NCBI GenBank assembly: GCA_913057645.1
Contig: CAJXOU010000001.1
Span: 55,982 to 119,981 of the forward strand
DNA from: an uncultured Rhodobiaceae bacterium
Lineage (GTDB): Bacteria > Pseudomonadota > Alphaproteobacteria > Parvibaculales > Parvibaculaceae
DNA: 64,000 bases
Direction of reading: 5' to 3'
In this document: one piece after another, positions 25,268-34,320 of the stretch
Position numbering within the stretch: position 1 is the first letter of the stretch
Layout of the letters: each line of letters starts with the position of its first letter
Translations under genes and position numbers: made by a program
Notes under the pieces: model-generated
Told to the model about the DNA's origin: nothing
Database searches by the model: none
The model's input: the letters and a program-made list of their open reading frames with translations, nothing else

Positions 25268-26359
25268 GACTATCCCGCGTCCAAGCTCGATATCAAACTG
25301 ATCTTCGAGGAGAGCGATACCGAAACGCTCGAAGCCGCCAAGGCCTTGAAGCTGCCCGACCACTTCGAGTTCATCGTCGTACCGACGAGCCTTCCCCAGA
25401 CAAAACCGAAGGCGTGCAATTTCGCCCTGCCCTTCGCCAAGGGCCGGTTCCTCGTCATCTACGACGCCGAAGACTCTCCGGAACCGAAGCAGTTGAAGAA
25501 GGCCGTGGCGGCTTTCGAGCTTGGCGACGAGAAACTCGCCTGCGTCCAGGCGCAGCTCAATTACTACAACTGGAACGAGAACTGGCTGACACGGCAGTTC
25601 GCCATCGAATATGCGTCGTTCTTCGACCTGCTGCTGCCGACGATGGTGCGGCTCGGCCTGCCGATTCCCCTTGGCGGCACCTCGACCCATTTCCGCACCG
25701 ATGCATTGCGGAAGGCGGGCGCATGGGACCCCAACAATGTGACGGAAGATGCCGATCTCGGCATCCGCTTCGCGCTGCAGGGGTACCGCTGCGGCATTAT
25801 TCTCTCCACGACACAGGAAGAGGCCAATTGCAGCCTGCCGAACTGGATCCGCCAGCGCTCACGCTGGATCAAGGGCTGGCTGCAGACCTATCTCGTGCGC
25901 ATGCGTCATCCCGTCCAGCTTTACAAAGCGCTGGGATTCAAGGGGTTTCTCGGTTTTCAGGTGCTGATCGGCGGCTTCACGCTTTCGAACCTGGTGCATC
26001 CCCTGTTCTACGCTGCAACGCTCTTCGCGCTCGCCACCACAGGCATGCCAGCCGATTTCGGGAGCAACGCCGGCCTCGCCCTCTTCAACCTGCTGGTTCT
26101 CGTTTCCGGCTATTCGCTGGCGATTGCGGCGGGAATGGCGGCCGTGCTGGCGCGGGGGCTGCCGCTCCTTTTCGCACAGACCTTCATGATGCCAGCCTAC
26201 TGGATACTGATCTCGATTTCGGCCTACAAGGCACTATGGCAACTCATCACCCGGCCGTTCCACTGGGAAAAGACAGAGCACGGGATCAGCCGCATGCTGC
26301 CCGGCCAGCTTGCGGGAAATACCGCAGAAAAGCCCTCCGAACCGGCCGTTACTAACTAA
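25268..26359 (+). pseudogene. Glycosyltransferase (GT2) gene, 3' fragment
   Basis: Open from an ATG within the transposon end (25262) to 26359, about 365 codons. It carries the GT2 core after its first strand: LDYP-like start (PDYPASKLDIKLIFEESD), the DXD motif in VIYDAEDSPEP, the acceptor-site TEDADLGIRFALQG, and the RQRSRWIKGW motif of processive, BcsA-like enzymes, then three or four membrane helices. With the 20.4-kb fragment it made one membrane polysaccharide-type transferase. Lacking the first GT-A strand it should be inactive even if translated from the new ATG. The response-regulator gene follows. Confidence 0.85.
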
Positions 26360-26423
26360 TCGCTAAAGACTTTCACGCATATTGGACCGAGTTTCGACCG
26401 GGAAGCGCGAGGAAGAGAGCCGC

Positions 26424-26951
26424 ATGTCACAAGAAGCCGAAAACAGCCGCCGGACACTTGGCCCCGACGCCTATGCCAAACTTGGCGTGCTGATCGTCGA
26501 GGACACGCTCTACATGGCGAACATGCTCCGCGGCATTCTGAACGGGATCGGCGTGCGCAATATCACCAGCGCGCGGACCGGAGAAGATGCGCTCAGCGCC
26601 CTGATGCGGGGCCAGGTCGACATTGCCATCATGGACGACCTCGAACCGCCACTCGACGGCTTGTCGGTGGTGCGCGCAATCCGGACGGCGGAAGAAGACA
26701 ATCTCGTCGGCATCCCCGTGATCTATGTCACGACCAAGCGCGAACGCGGTGCCATCATCGAAGCGCGCGATGCCGGCGTCACCGAAATCCTGTCCAAGCC
26801 CTTCTCCGCACAGCAGCTCATCGACCGGATCGAAACCGTTCTGACGCGGCCCCGCGCCATTGTGAAGAGCAATGCATTCACTGGCCCCGACCGGCGGCGG
26901 CGCGACGGCAAGGCTCCGGTCAAGCGGCGCGAGAGCGACCGCCGAGGTTAA
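26424..26951 (+). CDS. CheY-like single-domain response regulator
   Basis: 175 residues from the ATG at 26424 (AGGAAGAG upstream). A receiver domain spans about residues 20-150: acidic pair in VLIVEDTLYM, phospho-Asp likely in VDIAIMDDLEPPLDG, Thr in VIYVTTKRE, and Lys in EILSKPFSA. The C-terminal tail is basic (GPDRRRRDGKAPVKRRESDR) with no output domain. The position after phospho-Asp carries LEPP rather than the usual MPxM. It follows the broken glycosyltransferase by 64 bp and overlaps the stop of the convergent ligase by 4 bp. Confidence 0.85.
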   Translation: MSQEAENSRRTLGPDAYAKLGVLIVEDTLYMANMLRGILNGIGVRNITSARTGEDALSALMRGQVDIAIMDDLEPPLDGLSVVRAIRTAEEDNLVGIPVIYVTTKRERGAIIEARDAGVTEILSKPFSAQQLIDRIETVLTRPRAIVKSNAFTGPDRRRRDGKAPVKRRESDRRG

Positions 26952-28477
26952 GTCCGGCAAGCGTCGCAGTAGACGTCACGCAATAGATTCTTCTGAACCT
27001 TGCCCATCGTGTTGCGCGGCAGGCTTTCTACAAAGAAAGCCCGCTTCGGCACCTTGTAATTCGCGAGTTTCTGCTTCAGGCGCGCGAGCAGAGCGGCCTC
27101 GTCCAGCTCCCGGTCCGGCCGCAGCACGACGACGGCGACACCCGCCTCGCCGAAATCCGCGTGGGAGACGCCGACAATGGCGGACTCAAGTACCTCCGGC
27201 ATATCGTCCACCAGCTCCTCGATCTCTTTGGGATAGACATTGAACCCGCCCGAGATGATGAGGTCCTTGGCGCGACCAACGAGATGGACATAGCCGTCTC
27301 CGTCGATCATGGCGATGTCACCGGTCTTGAACCAGCCATCCTCGGTGAACTCCTCCGCCGATTTTTCCGGCATCCGCCAGTAACCGCGAAAGACGTTGGG
27401 TCCGCGAACCTGCAGGCCGCCGACTTCTCCGGCATCGAGAATCTCTCCTTCATCCGACTTGACGCGCACTTCCGTACCCGGCAAGGGGAAGCCAACCGTT
27501 CCCGCACGGCGCTCGCCGTCATAGGGGTTCGAGGTGTTCATGCCGGTTTCGGTCATGCCGTAGCGCTCGAGAATGGCGTGACCGGTGCGGGCACGAAATT
27601 CATCGAAGGTTTCCGCGAGCAGCGGCGCCGAGCCGGACGTGAAGAGACGCATGTGGCCAACGAGGTCACGGTTGAAATCATCACCCGACAGAAGCCGCGT
27701 GTAGAAGGTCGGAACACCCATGAAAGTTGTCGCGCGTGGCAGCTCGCGCAACACGGCATCGCGGTCGAACTTGCCGAGCCAGACCATCCGCGCGCCGGAG
27801 AGAAGAGCACAATGGCAAGCGACGAAAAGACCGTGAGCATGAAAGATCGGCAGGGCATGCAACAGCACATCATCTTCGGTGAAGCGCCATGCATCGCGCA
27901 GCGCAATCCCGTTCGAGGCGAGATTGCCGTGGCTCAGCATCGCGCCCTTGGGTTTTCCGGTCGTGCCAGAGGTGTAGAGGATGGCCGCGAGATCGTTCGC
28001 GCCGCAGGCGGCAGGCGGCAACGCATCCGTCACCTTCGCCGCCGCGTCGATGAAGCTGCCGCGCGCATCGGCATCGAGGGTGAGCACATGCCGCGTGCCG
28101 TGGTGCGCGGCGATCTCCCGTGTGCTTTCCTCCGCTGACGGGTCGCATATCACCAGCCCGGGTTCGGCATTGCCGACAAGGTAATCGACTTCGTCGGGAC
28201 GGTATGCCGTATTCATCGGCAGGAACACGAAGCCGCCGCGGAGGCAAGCGAGATAGATCGCAAGCGCCTCAGGCGACTTCTCGACCTGCAAAGCAACGCG
28301 GTCGCCGACGGCAAGATCCAACCCGGAAAAAAGCGCAGCATAGCGCGCGGCGGTGTTTCCCAACCTGGCATAGGACCATTCGACCGGCCCTCGCGTACGA
28401 TCCGGTGCTTCCAGCGCGATCCGGGACCTGTCATCCGGGAACGATGCTTCGATCAACGTGTAGAGGGACGGGCTCAT
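26948..28477 (-). CDS. Acyl-CoA ligase, malonyl-CoA synthetase (MatB)-like
   Basis: 509 residues of the ANL adenylating superfamily. The P-loop-like motif is ILYTSGTTGKPKGAMLSHGN, the A5 motif is ERYGMTETGMNTSNPYDGER, the hinge is GRAKDLIISGGFNVYPKEIE, and the final Lys lies in PRNTMGKVQKNLLR. The TETGMNTSNPY stretch is that of MatB, which makes malonyl-CoA from malonate, CoA and ATP. Length is typical. No matA/matC genes adjoin, so the exact acid is an inference; methylmalonate is also possible. Confidence 0.85.
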   Translation of the reverse strand: MSPSLYTLIEASFPDDRSRIALEAPDRTRGPVEWSYARLGNTAARYAALFSGLDLAVGDRVALQVEKSPEALAIYLACLRGGFVFLPMNTAYRPDEVDYLVGNAEPGLVICDPSAEESTREIAAHHGTRHVLTLDADARGSFIDAAAKVTDALPPAACGANDLAAILYTSGTTGKPKGAMLSHGNLASNGIALRDAWRFTEDDVLLHALPIFHAHGLFVACHCALLSGARMVWLGKFDRDAVLRELPRATTFMGVPTFYTRLLSGDDFNRDLVGHMRLFTSGSAPLLAETFDEFRARTGHAILERYGMTETGMNTSNPYDGERRAGTVGFPLPGTEVRVKSDEGEILDAGEVGGLQVRGPNVFRGYWRMPEKSAEEFTEDGWFKTGDIAMIDGDGYVHLVGRAKDLIISGGFNVYPKEIEELVDDMPEVLESAIVGVSHADFGEAGVAVVVLRPDRELDEAALLARLKQKLANYKVPKRAFFVESLPRNTMGKVQKNLLRDVYCDACRT

Positions 28478-28567
28478 GGCACTCCGGCGGCTGACGGCGG
28501 ACGGATCACCCCGCCCGCCGCCGGTCTTTATAGACGATGACCGGCCGCTTCTACCAGACAGGGCCCG

Positions 28568-30553
28568 CTAACTCGCGACATGGAGATGCAGGTAATGCAT
28601 GTGGCGCTCGTACTGGCCGAGCAAATCGGCAATCACCTGGTCCTTCGTGTAGCCAAGAATGTCATAGCGCTGCCCGCCCTCGCGAAGCGAAACCTCGGCT
28701 CGCCATGTCCGATCCGGCCCTTCGCGTTCGCCTTCAAGCGCAGTGATGGCGAAACTCGGTATGGGAACGCTGCGCAACGAGACGCCATAGTGGAACTCGT
28801 CCTCGCTGCCATGCGAGATCGTCAGAACCGCCTCCCGCTCGCCAATCTCCACATCCGCCACAAGGCCGCGGCCCCGAATTTCCTCCGCAACTTCCTTGAG
28901 CGCGGGCGCGACGGCTTCCTTCATGAAGGCGAGCGCTCGTGCGCGACTCGGCTGATGGAGAAGGACACCGAGGCGTTGCTTCCACGGCATGGACGGATGG
29001 CCGGCGACCGAAGGCGTTACCGCCTGCAGGCTTTCCTGCCGCTGCACCTCGTGGCGCAATGCCGTGAAAAGCCCGTAGCAGACCACGAGAAGGATGAGTG
29101 CGAGCGGAAACCCGCTTGCAATGGCGCCGGTCTGCAGCGCCGCGAGACCGCCGGCGAGAAGAAGAACGGCCGCCACCAGACCCTCCATCAGTGCCCAGAA
29201 GACACGCTGCCAGACCGGCGGTTCGGGCTCGCCGCCAGAGGTGATGATGTCGATGACGAGGCTGCCGGAGTCCGACGAGGTGACGAAAAAGGTAACGACA
29301 AGCAACGTCGCGATTGTCATGGAGATGGACGCGAGCGGAAGATGCCCGAGGAACTGGAAGAGCGCGACCGCGACATCCGCCTGTACCGCATCGACCATCT
29401 GCGCCGTGCCGTCGAGCTGCATGGCGAGCGCGGTGTTGCCGAAGACGGTGAACCAGAGAAAGGTGAAGCCAGAGGGAACGAGCAGCACGCCGATCACGAA
29501 TTCACGGATCGTGCGGCCCCGTGACACGCGCGCAATGAACATGCCGACGAAGGGCGACCAGGAAATCCACCAGCCCCAGTAGAAGAGCGTCCAGCCGCCG
29601 ATCCATTCGTTGGGCTGGTAGGCATAGAGCGTGAAGGTCTTGCTCACGATATCGCTCAGATAGGCGCCGGTATTCTGCATCGTCGCCTGCAGCAGAAAGA
29701 CGGTTGGGCCAACGACGAGCACGAAGACCATCAGCAGGATCGCGAGTGCAAGGTTGAGCTCGGACAGGCGGCGGATACCGGCGTTGATGCCTGAAACGAC
29801 GGATGCCGTCGCGAGTAGCGTGATACCCGCGATCAGCGCGAGCTGCACATCGATACCCATCTCGATGCCAAGCAAATAGTTGAGGCCCGCATTGACCTGC
29901 ATGACGCCGAGACCGAGCGAGGTGGCAACACCGAACATGGTGCCGAAGACGGCGAAAATATCGACGACATGCCCCATCCAGCCGTAGATGCGGTCGCCGA
30001 TCAGAGGATAGAGCGCGGAACGGACGGTGAGCGGCAGGCCGCGCCGGAAGGAGAAGTAGGCGAGCGCAAGCCCCATCACCGCATAGATCGCCCAGGCGTG
30101 AAGGCCCCAGTGGAAGAAGGACAGCTGCATCGCGTTTCGCGCCGCCTCGACCGTGCCGCCTTCGCCGACCGGAGGAGTCGCGAAATGCAGCACGGGTTCG
30201 GCCACACCATAAAACATGATGCCGATGCCCATGCCGGCGCTGAAAAGCATGGCAAACCAGGAAGTGGTCGAGAAATCGGGTGAGGCGTCGTCGGGCCCGA
30301 GCTTGATCGTACCCATCGAACTTGCGGCGACACCGATGGCGAAGACCAGGAAGGTCGCAACGGAAGCAACGTAGAGCCAGCCCATTTCACGAACGATCCA
30401 TGACTGGACTGCGGCGAAAATGGCTGAGGCATCTTCGGGATCCTGTACGGCAAAAGCGAGGGCCGCGACTATCAGCACCGCGGAACCGACGAAAACGGGC
30501 ACGTTCGCCTCAAAAAAACGATGTTTTCTGGGGCCGCTTCCCTCGTTGGCCAT
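28568..30553 (-). CDS. BCCT-family transporter (betaine/carnitine/choline type)
   Basis: 661 residues with twelve membrane helices. The family signature is in the middle: FTLYAYQPNEWIGGWTLFYW followed by GWWISWSPFVGMFIARVSRG, including the Trp-rich substrate box. The long hydrophilic C-terminal tail (about 150 residues) is as in BetT-type members, where it senses osmotic stress. It imports quaternary amines with H+ or Na+. There are no choline dehydrogenase genes nearby. The gene is divergent from the gene at 30.8 kb. Confidence 0.92.
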   Translation of the reverse strand: MANEGSGPRKHRFFEANVPVFVGSAVLIVAALAFAVQDPEDASAIFAAVQSWIVREMGWLYVASVATFLVFAIGVAASSMGTIKLGPDDASPDFSTTSWFAMLFSAGMGIGIMFYGVAEPVLHFATPPVGEGGTVEAARNAMQLSFFHWGLHAWAIYAVMGLALAYFSFRRGLPLTVRSALYPLIGDRIYGWMGHVVDIFAVFGTMFGVATSLGLGVMQVNAGLNYLLGIEMGIDVQLALIAGITLLATASVVSGINAGIRRLSELNLALAILLMVFVLVVGPTVFLLQATMQNTGAYLSDIVSKTFTLYAYQPNEWIGGWTLFYWGWWISWSPFVGMFIARVSRGRTIREFVIGVLLVPSGFTFLWFTVFGNTALAMQLDGTAQMVDAVQADVAVALFQFLGHLPLASISMTIATLLVVTFFVTSSDSGSLVIDIITSGGEPEPPVWQRVFWALMEGLVAAVLLLAGGLAALQTGAIASGFPLALILLVVCYGLFTALRHEVQRQESLQAVTPSVAGHPSMPWKQRLGVLLHQPSRARALAFMKEAVAPALKEVAEEIRGRGLVADVEIGEREAVLTISHGSEDEFHYGVSLRSVPIPSFAITALEGEREGPDRTWRAEVSLREGGQRYDILGYTKDQVIADLLGQYERHMHYLHLHVAS

Positions 30554-30763
30554 TCCGTTCTCCTTCCGGGGTATCGAATAAAAGGGGCGAAGGACGGCGA
30601 AGGAGGTCGCCGCCCGGCTGTCGTGGAGTTATGTGATTTCGCGTGCAGCATTGCATAGCTCACCGGCATGACCAACCCATGCGGGCCAAAGCGTTTCGCA
30701 GCGCGGCAAAGAAGGCTAGAGTCCAACGAACGCTGCGGGGGCGAACGAAGAGGAGGAGATTCA

Positions 30764-31387
30764 ATGCGTTTCGCGCATTTGTGTGCGGTTCTGGCAGTTA
30801 TCTTCATTGCCCCACCTGTCGCCGCAACGACACTCACACCACCGCAAACCGGGTACAGCGCGACACGGATCGTGAAGGCGGGCGGCACGGAGATTTCCGG
30901 CAAGGTCTATGCCGAGGACGGCAACGAACGCTGGGAAATGACAATGCAGGGCATGCGCCAGGTGTCGATCCTGAAGCCCGCCGAAAGCCGTCTGCTGATG
31001 TACATGCCCGACATGAACATGGCGATGGAGATGGATGCGGCGACGGCTTCCAGATACGGCGTCGAGAATCTCGCAGAAGGGGTCGAGGCAACGGCGGAAG
31101 GAAGCGACGTCGTCGAAGGCGAGGCGACCACCCGGTATCGTGTCGAACCGGGCCCGGAAAACGGCAATGCCGACGTGCTCGTCTGGGTAACGGATGACGG
31201 CATTCCAGTGAAGGCAGAAGGCAAAAGCGACAAGGGCACCTTCTCGATGATCCTGAAAGATCTCAAGCGTGGCGACCAGGAAGCTTCGCTGTTCGAGCTT
31301 CCGGCCGGGGTTACGCCGACGAAGATGCCCGCCAACATGCAGGGCATGATGGGCGGCGGCGGGTTCCCCGGCATGCCGCCCTTCTGA
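30764..31387 (+). CDS. Exported DUF4412-like protein
   Basis: 207 residues with signal peptide (MRFAHLCAVLAVIFIAPPVA) and a strong ribosome site (GAGGAGGAG). The mature domain is beta-rich with a methionine cluster (LLMYMPDMNMAMEMD) and ends in a Gly/Met/Pro tail (MQGMMGGGGFPGMPPF). This pattern fits DUF4412-type periplasmic proteins, related in fold to LolA-like lipoprotein carriers. The Met-rich patch could bind copper or a lipid, but this is speculative. Confidence 0.7.
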   Translation: MRFAHLCAVLAVIFIAPPVAATTLTPPQTGYSATRIVKAGGTEISGKVYAEDGNERWEMTMQGMRQVSILKPAESRLLMYMPDMNMAMEMDAATASRYGVENLAEGVEATAEGSDVVEGEATTRYRVEPGPENGNADVLVWVTDDGIPVKAEGKSDKGTFSMILKDLKRGDQEASLFELPAGVTPTKMPANMQGMMGGGGFPGMPPF

Positions 31388-31400
31388 AACGGAGCCACGC

Positions 31401-31496
31401 TCAGGCGAGAAGCGAGGCCGCCGCTATCGCGAAGAAGAGGAACAAGCCAAGCAGGGTTCCAAGCGCCCCAACGGCGAAATGTCGTGCCAGTTCCAT
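31401..31496 (-). CDS. Candidate 31-residue single-helix membrane protein
   Basis: An ATG at 31494-31496 is preceded on its strand by GGGAGGGTGCAA, one of the best ribosome sites in the window. The peptide is MELARHFAVGALGTLLGLFL followed by FFAIAAASLLA: an amphipathic start and one membrane helix. It lies alone in the 222-bp gap between convergent genes. Size and topology resemble small subunits or regulators of membrane complexes (CydX-like in style only). No homologue is claimed. Confidence 0.5.
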   Translation of the reverse strand: MELARHFAVGALGTLLGLFLFFAIAAASLLA

Positions 31497-31609
31497 TTGC
31501 ACCCTCCCGGAATCGGGGTGAAAGACGATGTCCGGGACGAAGCATGACTCGGCCAGGCAAGCCGCCGCATGACCCGTTTGGACCATGCGGCGCGCTTCGG
31601 GCACGCGCC

Positions 31610-32923
31610 TCAGCGGCGGGCTTCGAGAGAGGCGCGGATATCCTGTTCGAGGGCCCAGAAGCGGTCCTGCCCCCAATGGGCGGGCATGCCGTCGACCCGG
31701 AAGGAGGGGACGCCCCAGAGCCCGGCATCGAAGAGTGCCTGCCGGTTTTCTTCCACCGCCTCGCGCCAGCTTTCATCGGCAAGCGCTTCCTTCACGGTTT
31801 CGGGCGAGAGCCCGGCGCGTTTCGCGGCGCGCATGAGGCCGCTGTCGGAGGCGATGTCGATGCCGTCGGCGAAGACCGCACGGCAGCCCGACTCCTCGAA
31901 CTCCTCGCCCTTGCCGAGCGGAATCGCCTTGTTGAGCACGGCAAGCGCGCGCGCCGCCCCGGCACCCACGGAGTCGACTACCGTTCCGAAGGGGATACCG
32001 GCGCGTTCCGCCTCGCGCTTCGTATCGAGCATAATGTAGAGGCGCTTGCGTCCGGGCACAGGAAGGCCGCGCATCACCATCGGCAGCACGAAGCGGAGCC
32101 TCAACTCGGCATTGTAGTGGCGCGCGAGCTTCCGCATGCGCGGCACGGAGATCCAGGAATAGGGACTGCGGAAGGAAAACCAGTAGTCGATGACGGGGCG
32201 GTGCGCGCTTGGCGGCGGCGGCGCAAGCTCAAGGTCACGCCACGGAGCCAGCATCGGCGTTCCGGCGGCGCGGTCGAGACCCGCATCCGCGAGACGCTCT
32301 TCCAGATAGTTGAGGCGGTCGACGCCCCAGTACCACTCGCCCTCGAAGCAGAACATGCCGCTCAGATAATGTCCGAGTTTCCTGCGCTTCGCAGTGCCGC
32401 GGGCCACGGCCCTCTCGGTGTCGCGGGCCGTGGCGGCGCCGTGTTCCTTTTCCAGCGCCGCCATCGCCGGTTCGTTTCCCGCCCAGAGCGCAGACCCGGC
32501 CGCGACAGCGACTTCCGTGAAGCCCTTCTTCCGGACCGCCCGCGCGAGAAGCGCGGTGCAGCGCGCCGCAAGCGCGGCATCGGGCACCGCCGCGCCTTCC
32601 GGGAAGTCGAGACCGTATTCGCGGGCGAGGCGCGCCGCATCGCGCCGTCCATAGGCCCTCAGCAATTCCATCTCCGGCGCGGCCGCTTCGTCGGGCGGCG
32701 CGACGAGCCAGACCTTGAGCGCGATGCGGTAACGCTCGCGCAGCGGCGCGAGAAGCTGCACCGCCACGTGGCTGTAGGGATCGTCCGCCTGATGGAAATA
32801 GTGGACCGTCGGCGTGCCACCCGTGAGCCGGCGGCGCAGCGCGAAGAGCGCGCGGCGCGAATTGCGCAAGGCGCGGCTCGTCAGCAGGGACGATACGTTG
32901 CGGCTGATAAAAGCCTTCATCAT
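31610..32923 (-). CDS. Tandem DsbA-fold protein (HCCA-isomerase-like fusion)
   Basis: 437 residues that read as two thioredoxin-fold (DsbA/2-hydroxychromene-2-carboxylate isomerase) domains. The first begins near VHYFHQADDPYSHVAVQLLA (residue 40), the second near VIDYWFSFRSPYSWISVPRM (residue 245). The second matches kappa-class GST/HCCA isomerase, where FSFRSPYS replaces the CXXC, and ends LWGVPSFRVDGMPAHWGQDR. Neither domain has CXXC, so disulfide chemistry is unlikely; glutathione-dependent isomerase action is possible. The gene is a lone unit upstream of tRNA-Gly. Confidence 0.75.
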   Translation of the reverse strand: MMKAFISRNVSSLLTSRALRNSRRALFALRRRLTGGTPTVHYFHQADDPYSHVAVQLLAPLRERYRIALKVWLVAPPDEAAAPEMELLRAYGRRDAARLAREYGLDFPEGAAVPDAALAARCTALLARAVRKKGFTEVAVAAGSALWAGNEPAMAALEKEHGAATARDTERAVARGTAKRRKLGHYLSGMFCFEGEWYWGVDRLNYLEERLADAGLDRAAGTPMLAPWRDLELAPPPPSAHRPVIDYWFSFRSPYSWISVPRMRKLARHYNAELRLRFVLPMVMRGLPVPGRKRLYIMLDTKREAERAGIPFGTVVDSVGAGAARALAVLNKAIPLGKGEEFEESGCRAVFADGIDIASDSGLMRAAKRAGLSPETVKEALADESWREAVEENRQALFDAGLWGVPSFRVDGMPAHWGQDRFWALEQDIRASLEARR

Positions 32924-33084
32924 TGCTCTTCCTCCCGCGCGGCTTCACCCGCCGTTGAGACTTATGACACTATATATGCCAATATCAAGCCGCCTGCCAG
33001 ACGAGCGGTATCGCGACCCGCAAGCCGTTGAATCCGGTGCGAAATTCTTGCGGAGCGCGATATGGGTGGATGCGGGAGCAGAGA

Positions 33085-33158
33085 TGGAGCGGGTGAAGGG
33101 AATCGAACCCTCGTCGTAAGCTTGGGAAGCTTCTGCTCTACCATTGAGCTACACCCGC
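33085..33158 (-). tRNA. tRNA-Gly (anticodon CCC)
   Basis: The minus strand reads GCGGGTGTAGCTCAATGGTA, then the anticodon arm with loop TTCCCAA (anticodon CCC), the T arm GAGGGTTCGATTCCCTTC, acceptor CACCCGC with discriminator T and an encoded CCA. All stems form except one mismatch at the top of the anticodon stem, as in other alphaproteobacterial copies. Total length is 74 nt including CCA. No integrase or attachment duplication lies next to it. Confidence 0.95.
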
Positions 33159-33213
33159 CCGGCACCCGATTAGTTACGGTCTCGGCGGCGTTTTCGCAAG
33201 TCCGGCTTCGAGG

Positions 33214-34233
33214 CTACCAGCGGTTCTGCACTTCCTCGGCGAAACCCGGAAAGTCCCTCACCTCGATCCGCCTGCCGTCGTCCAGCACCGCGGTGCCCGA
33301 GAAGCGGCCGAAGACCTGGTGCTGGACCGAGCGCAGCAGCTTCAGGTCGACGGCGCTGTGCCGGTCGATGATGGGCTCGAAAGTCATTTCGAAGCGGCCG
33401 TCATTGCTGGTGAAGGACCAGGGGGCGCCATCGAAGGTTCCTTCCGGGATGTGGAAGGTCACCTGGTCGAATTTGTGAGCCCGGCCGTCGAAGAAGATCA
33501 TGTTCTCGGAGGCCGCCGAGGTGTCGCCGAAGCCGTAGCCGATGTTGAAGCCGAACGGTTTTCCTTCGGCAAGACCGGAGGCCGAGCCCCAGTACCAGAC
33601 ATTGTCGTAGGTCCAGACGCCCCGGCCCCAATCGAGCACGCCGAAGGCCGATGACGGCTCGAACGGGAAATGCTCTCCGCCGACGGTGACGCTGCCCGAA
33701 GCGGGCATGCAGTTGATCTTCTGGTTGTAATAGAAGGCTGTTGGTGCACCGGCGAAAGGTGTTGCGATCGTCATGCGGTCCATCGCGGGCTGGTCGAGAC
33801 GGATATCGGCCTTGAGGCCCTTCCCTTTCCCGAATCCCGGGTAGTCGAGCGTCAGCCTGCGGCCGCCCGGCTCGTGGCGAAAGGCGATGTCGATCTTCGG
33901 ATGGTGCTGGACGACGTCGCCCGTATCGGCGCTTTCCGGCAGCTTCATGCGCCCTCGCGGGAAAGGCAGGATGACACCTTCCTCGATCGCCCTCGGCGTC
34001 CTCAAGTCGAGCCACACCGCGTTCAGAAGCCCCATATAGCCGTTGTCGGCAACGACGCAGGCGAAGCCGTAGTCGGGGCCGAGCACGCAGTAGTAGTCCC
34101 ATTCCTTGATGCGGTACCACGGCGCGCGGATGGCGCGGCGGCTGTATCGCTTCGCCTCGCCGCGTGCCCAGCCGGCCTCGGCAAGGCGGCCCCGAGCGTC
34201 CAGAAGATCGCCGCCGGTCAGTTCGTGCTGCAT
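33214..34233 (-). CDS. DUF2804 family protein
   Basis: 339 residues with the DUF2804 layout: RIKEWDYYCVLGPDYGFACV, FAGAPTAFYYNQKINCMPAS, FGVLDWGRGVWTYDNVWYWG and GFNIGYGFGD. The family folds as a lipocalin-like double beta barrel related to hydroxysteroid-hydratase-like AttH proteins. No enzymatic role is established to my knowledge. It is intracellular (no signal peptide) and divergent from a radical SAM gene (87-bp gap). Confidence 0.85.
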   Translation of the reverse strand: MQHELTGGDLLDARGRLAEAGWARGEAKRYSRRAIRAPWYRIKEWDYYCVLGPDYGFACVVADNGYMGLLNAVWLDLRTPRAIEEGVILPFPRGRMKLPESADTGDVVQHHPKIDIAFRHEPGGRRLTLDYPGFGKGKGLKADIRLDQPAMDRMTIATPFAGAPTAFYYNQKINCMPASGSVTVGGEHFPFEPSSAFGVLDWGRGVWTYDNVWYWGSASGLAEGKPFGFNIGYGFGDTSAASENMIFFDGRAHKFDQVTFHIPEGTFDGAPWSFTSNDGRFEMTFEPIIDRHSAVDLKLLRSVQHQVFGRFSGTAVLDDGRRIEVRDFPGFAEEVQNRW

Positions 34234-34320
34234 TGTTCCCCTCTTCCCACTGCGCGCAGACTAACGATCCTCCCGGATTTGTGAATGGCCAGAAATTGCC
34301 GGAATGCTAGCTTCGGCGTC

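Noticed and set aside
33085..33158. tRNA-Gly as an integration site
   Set aside because: No integrase, no repeated tRNA 3' end and no composition change on either side.
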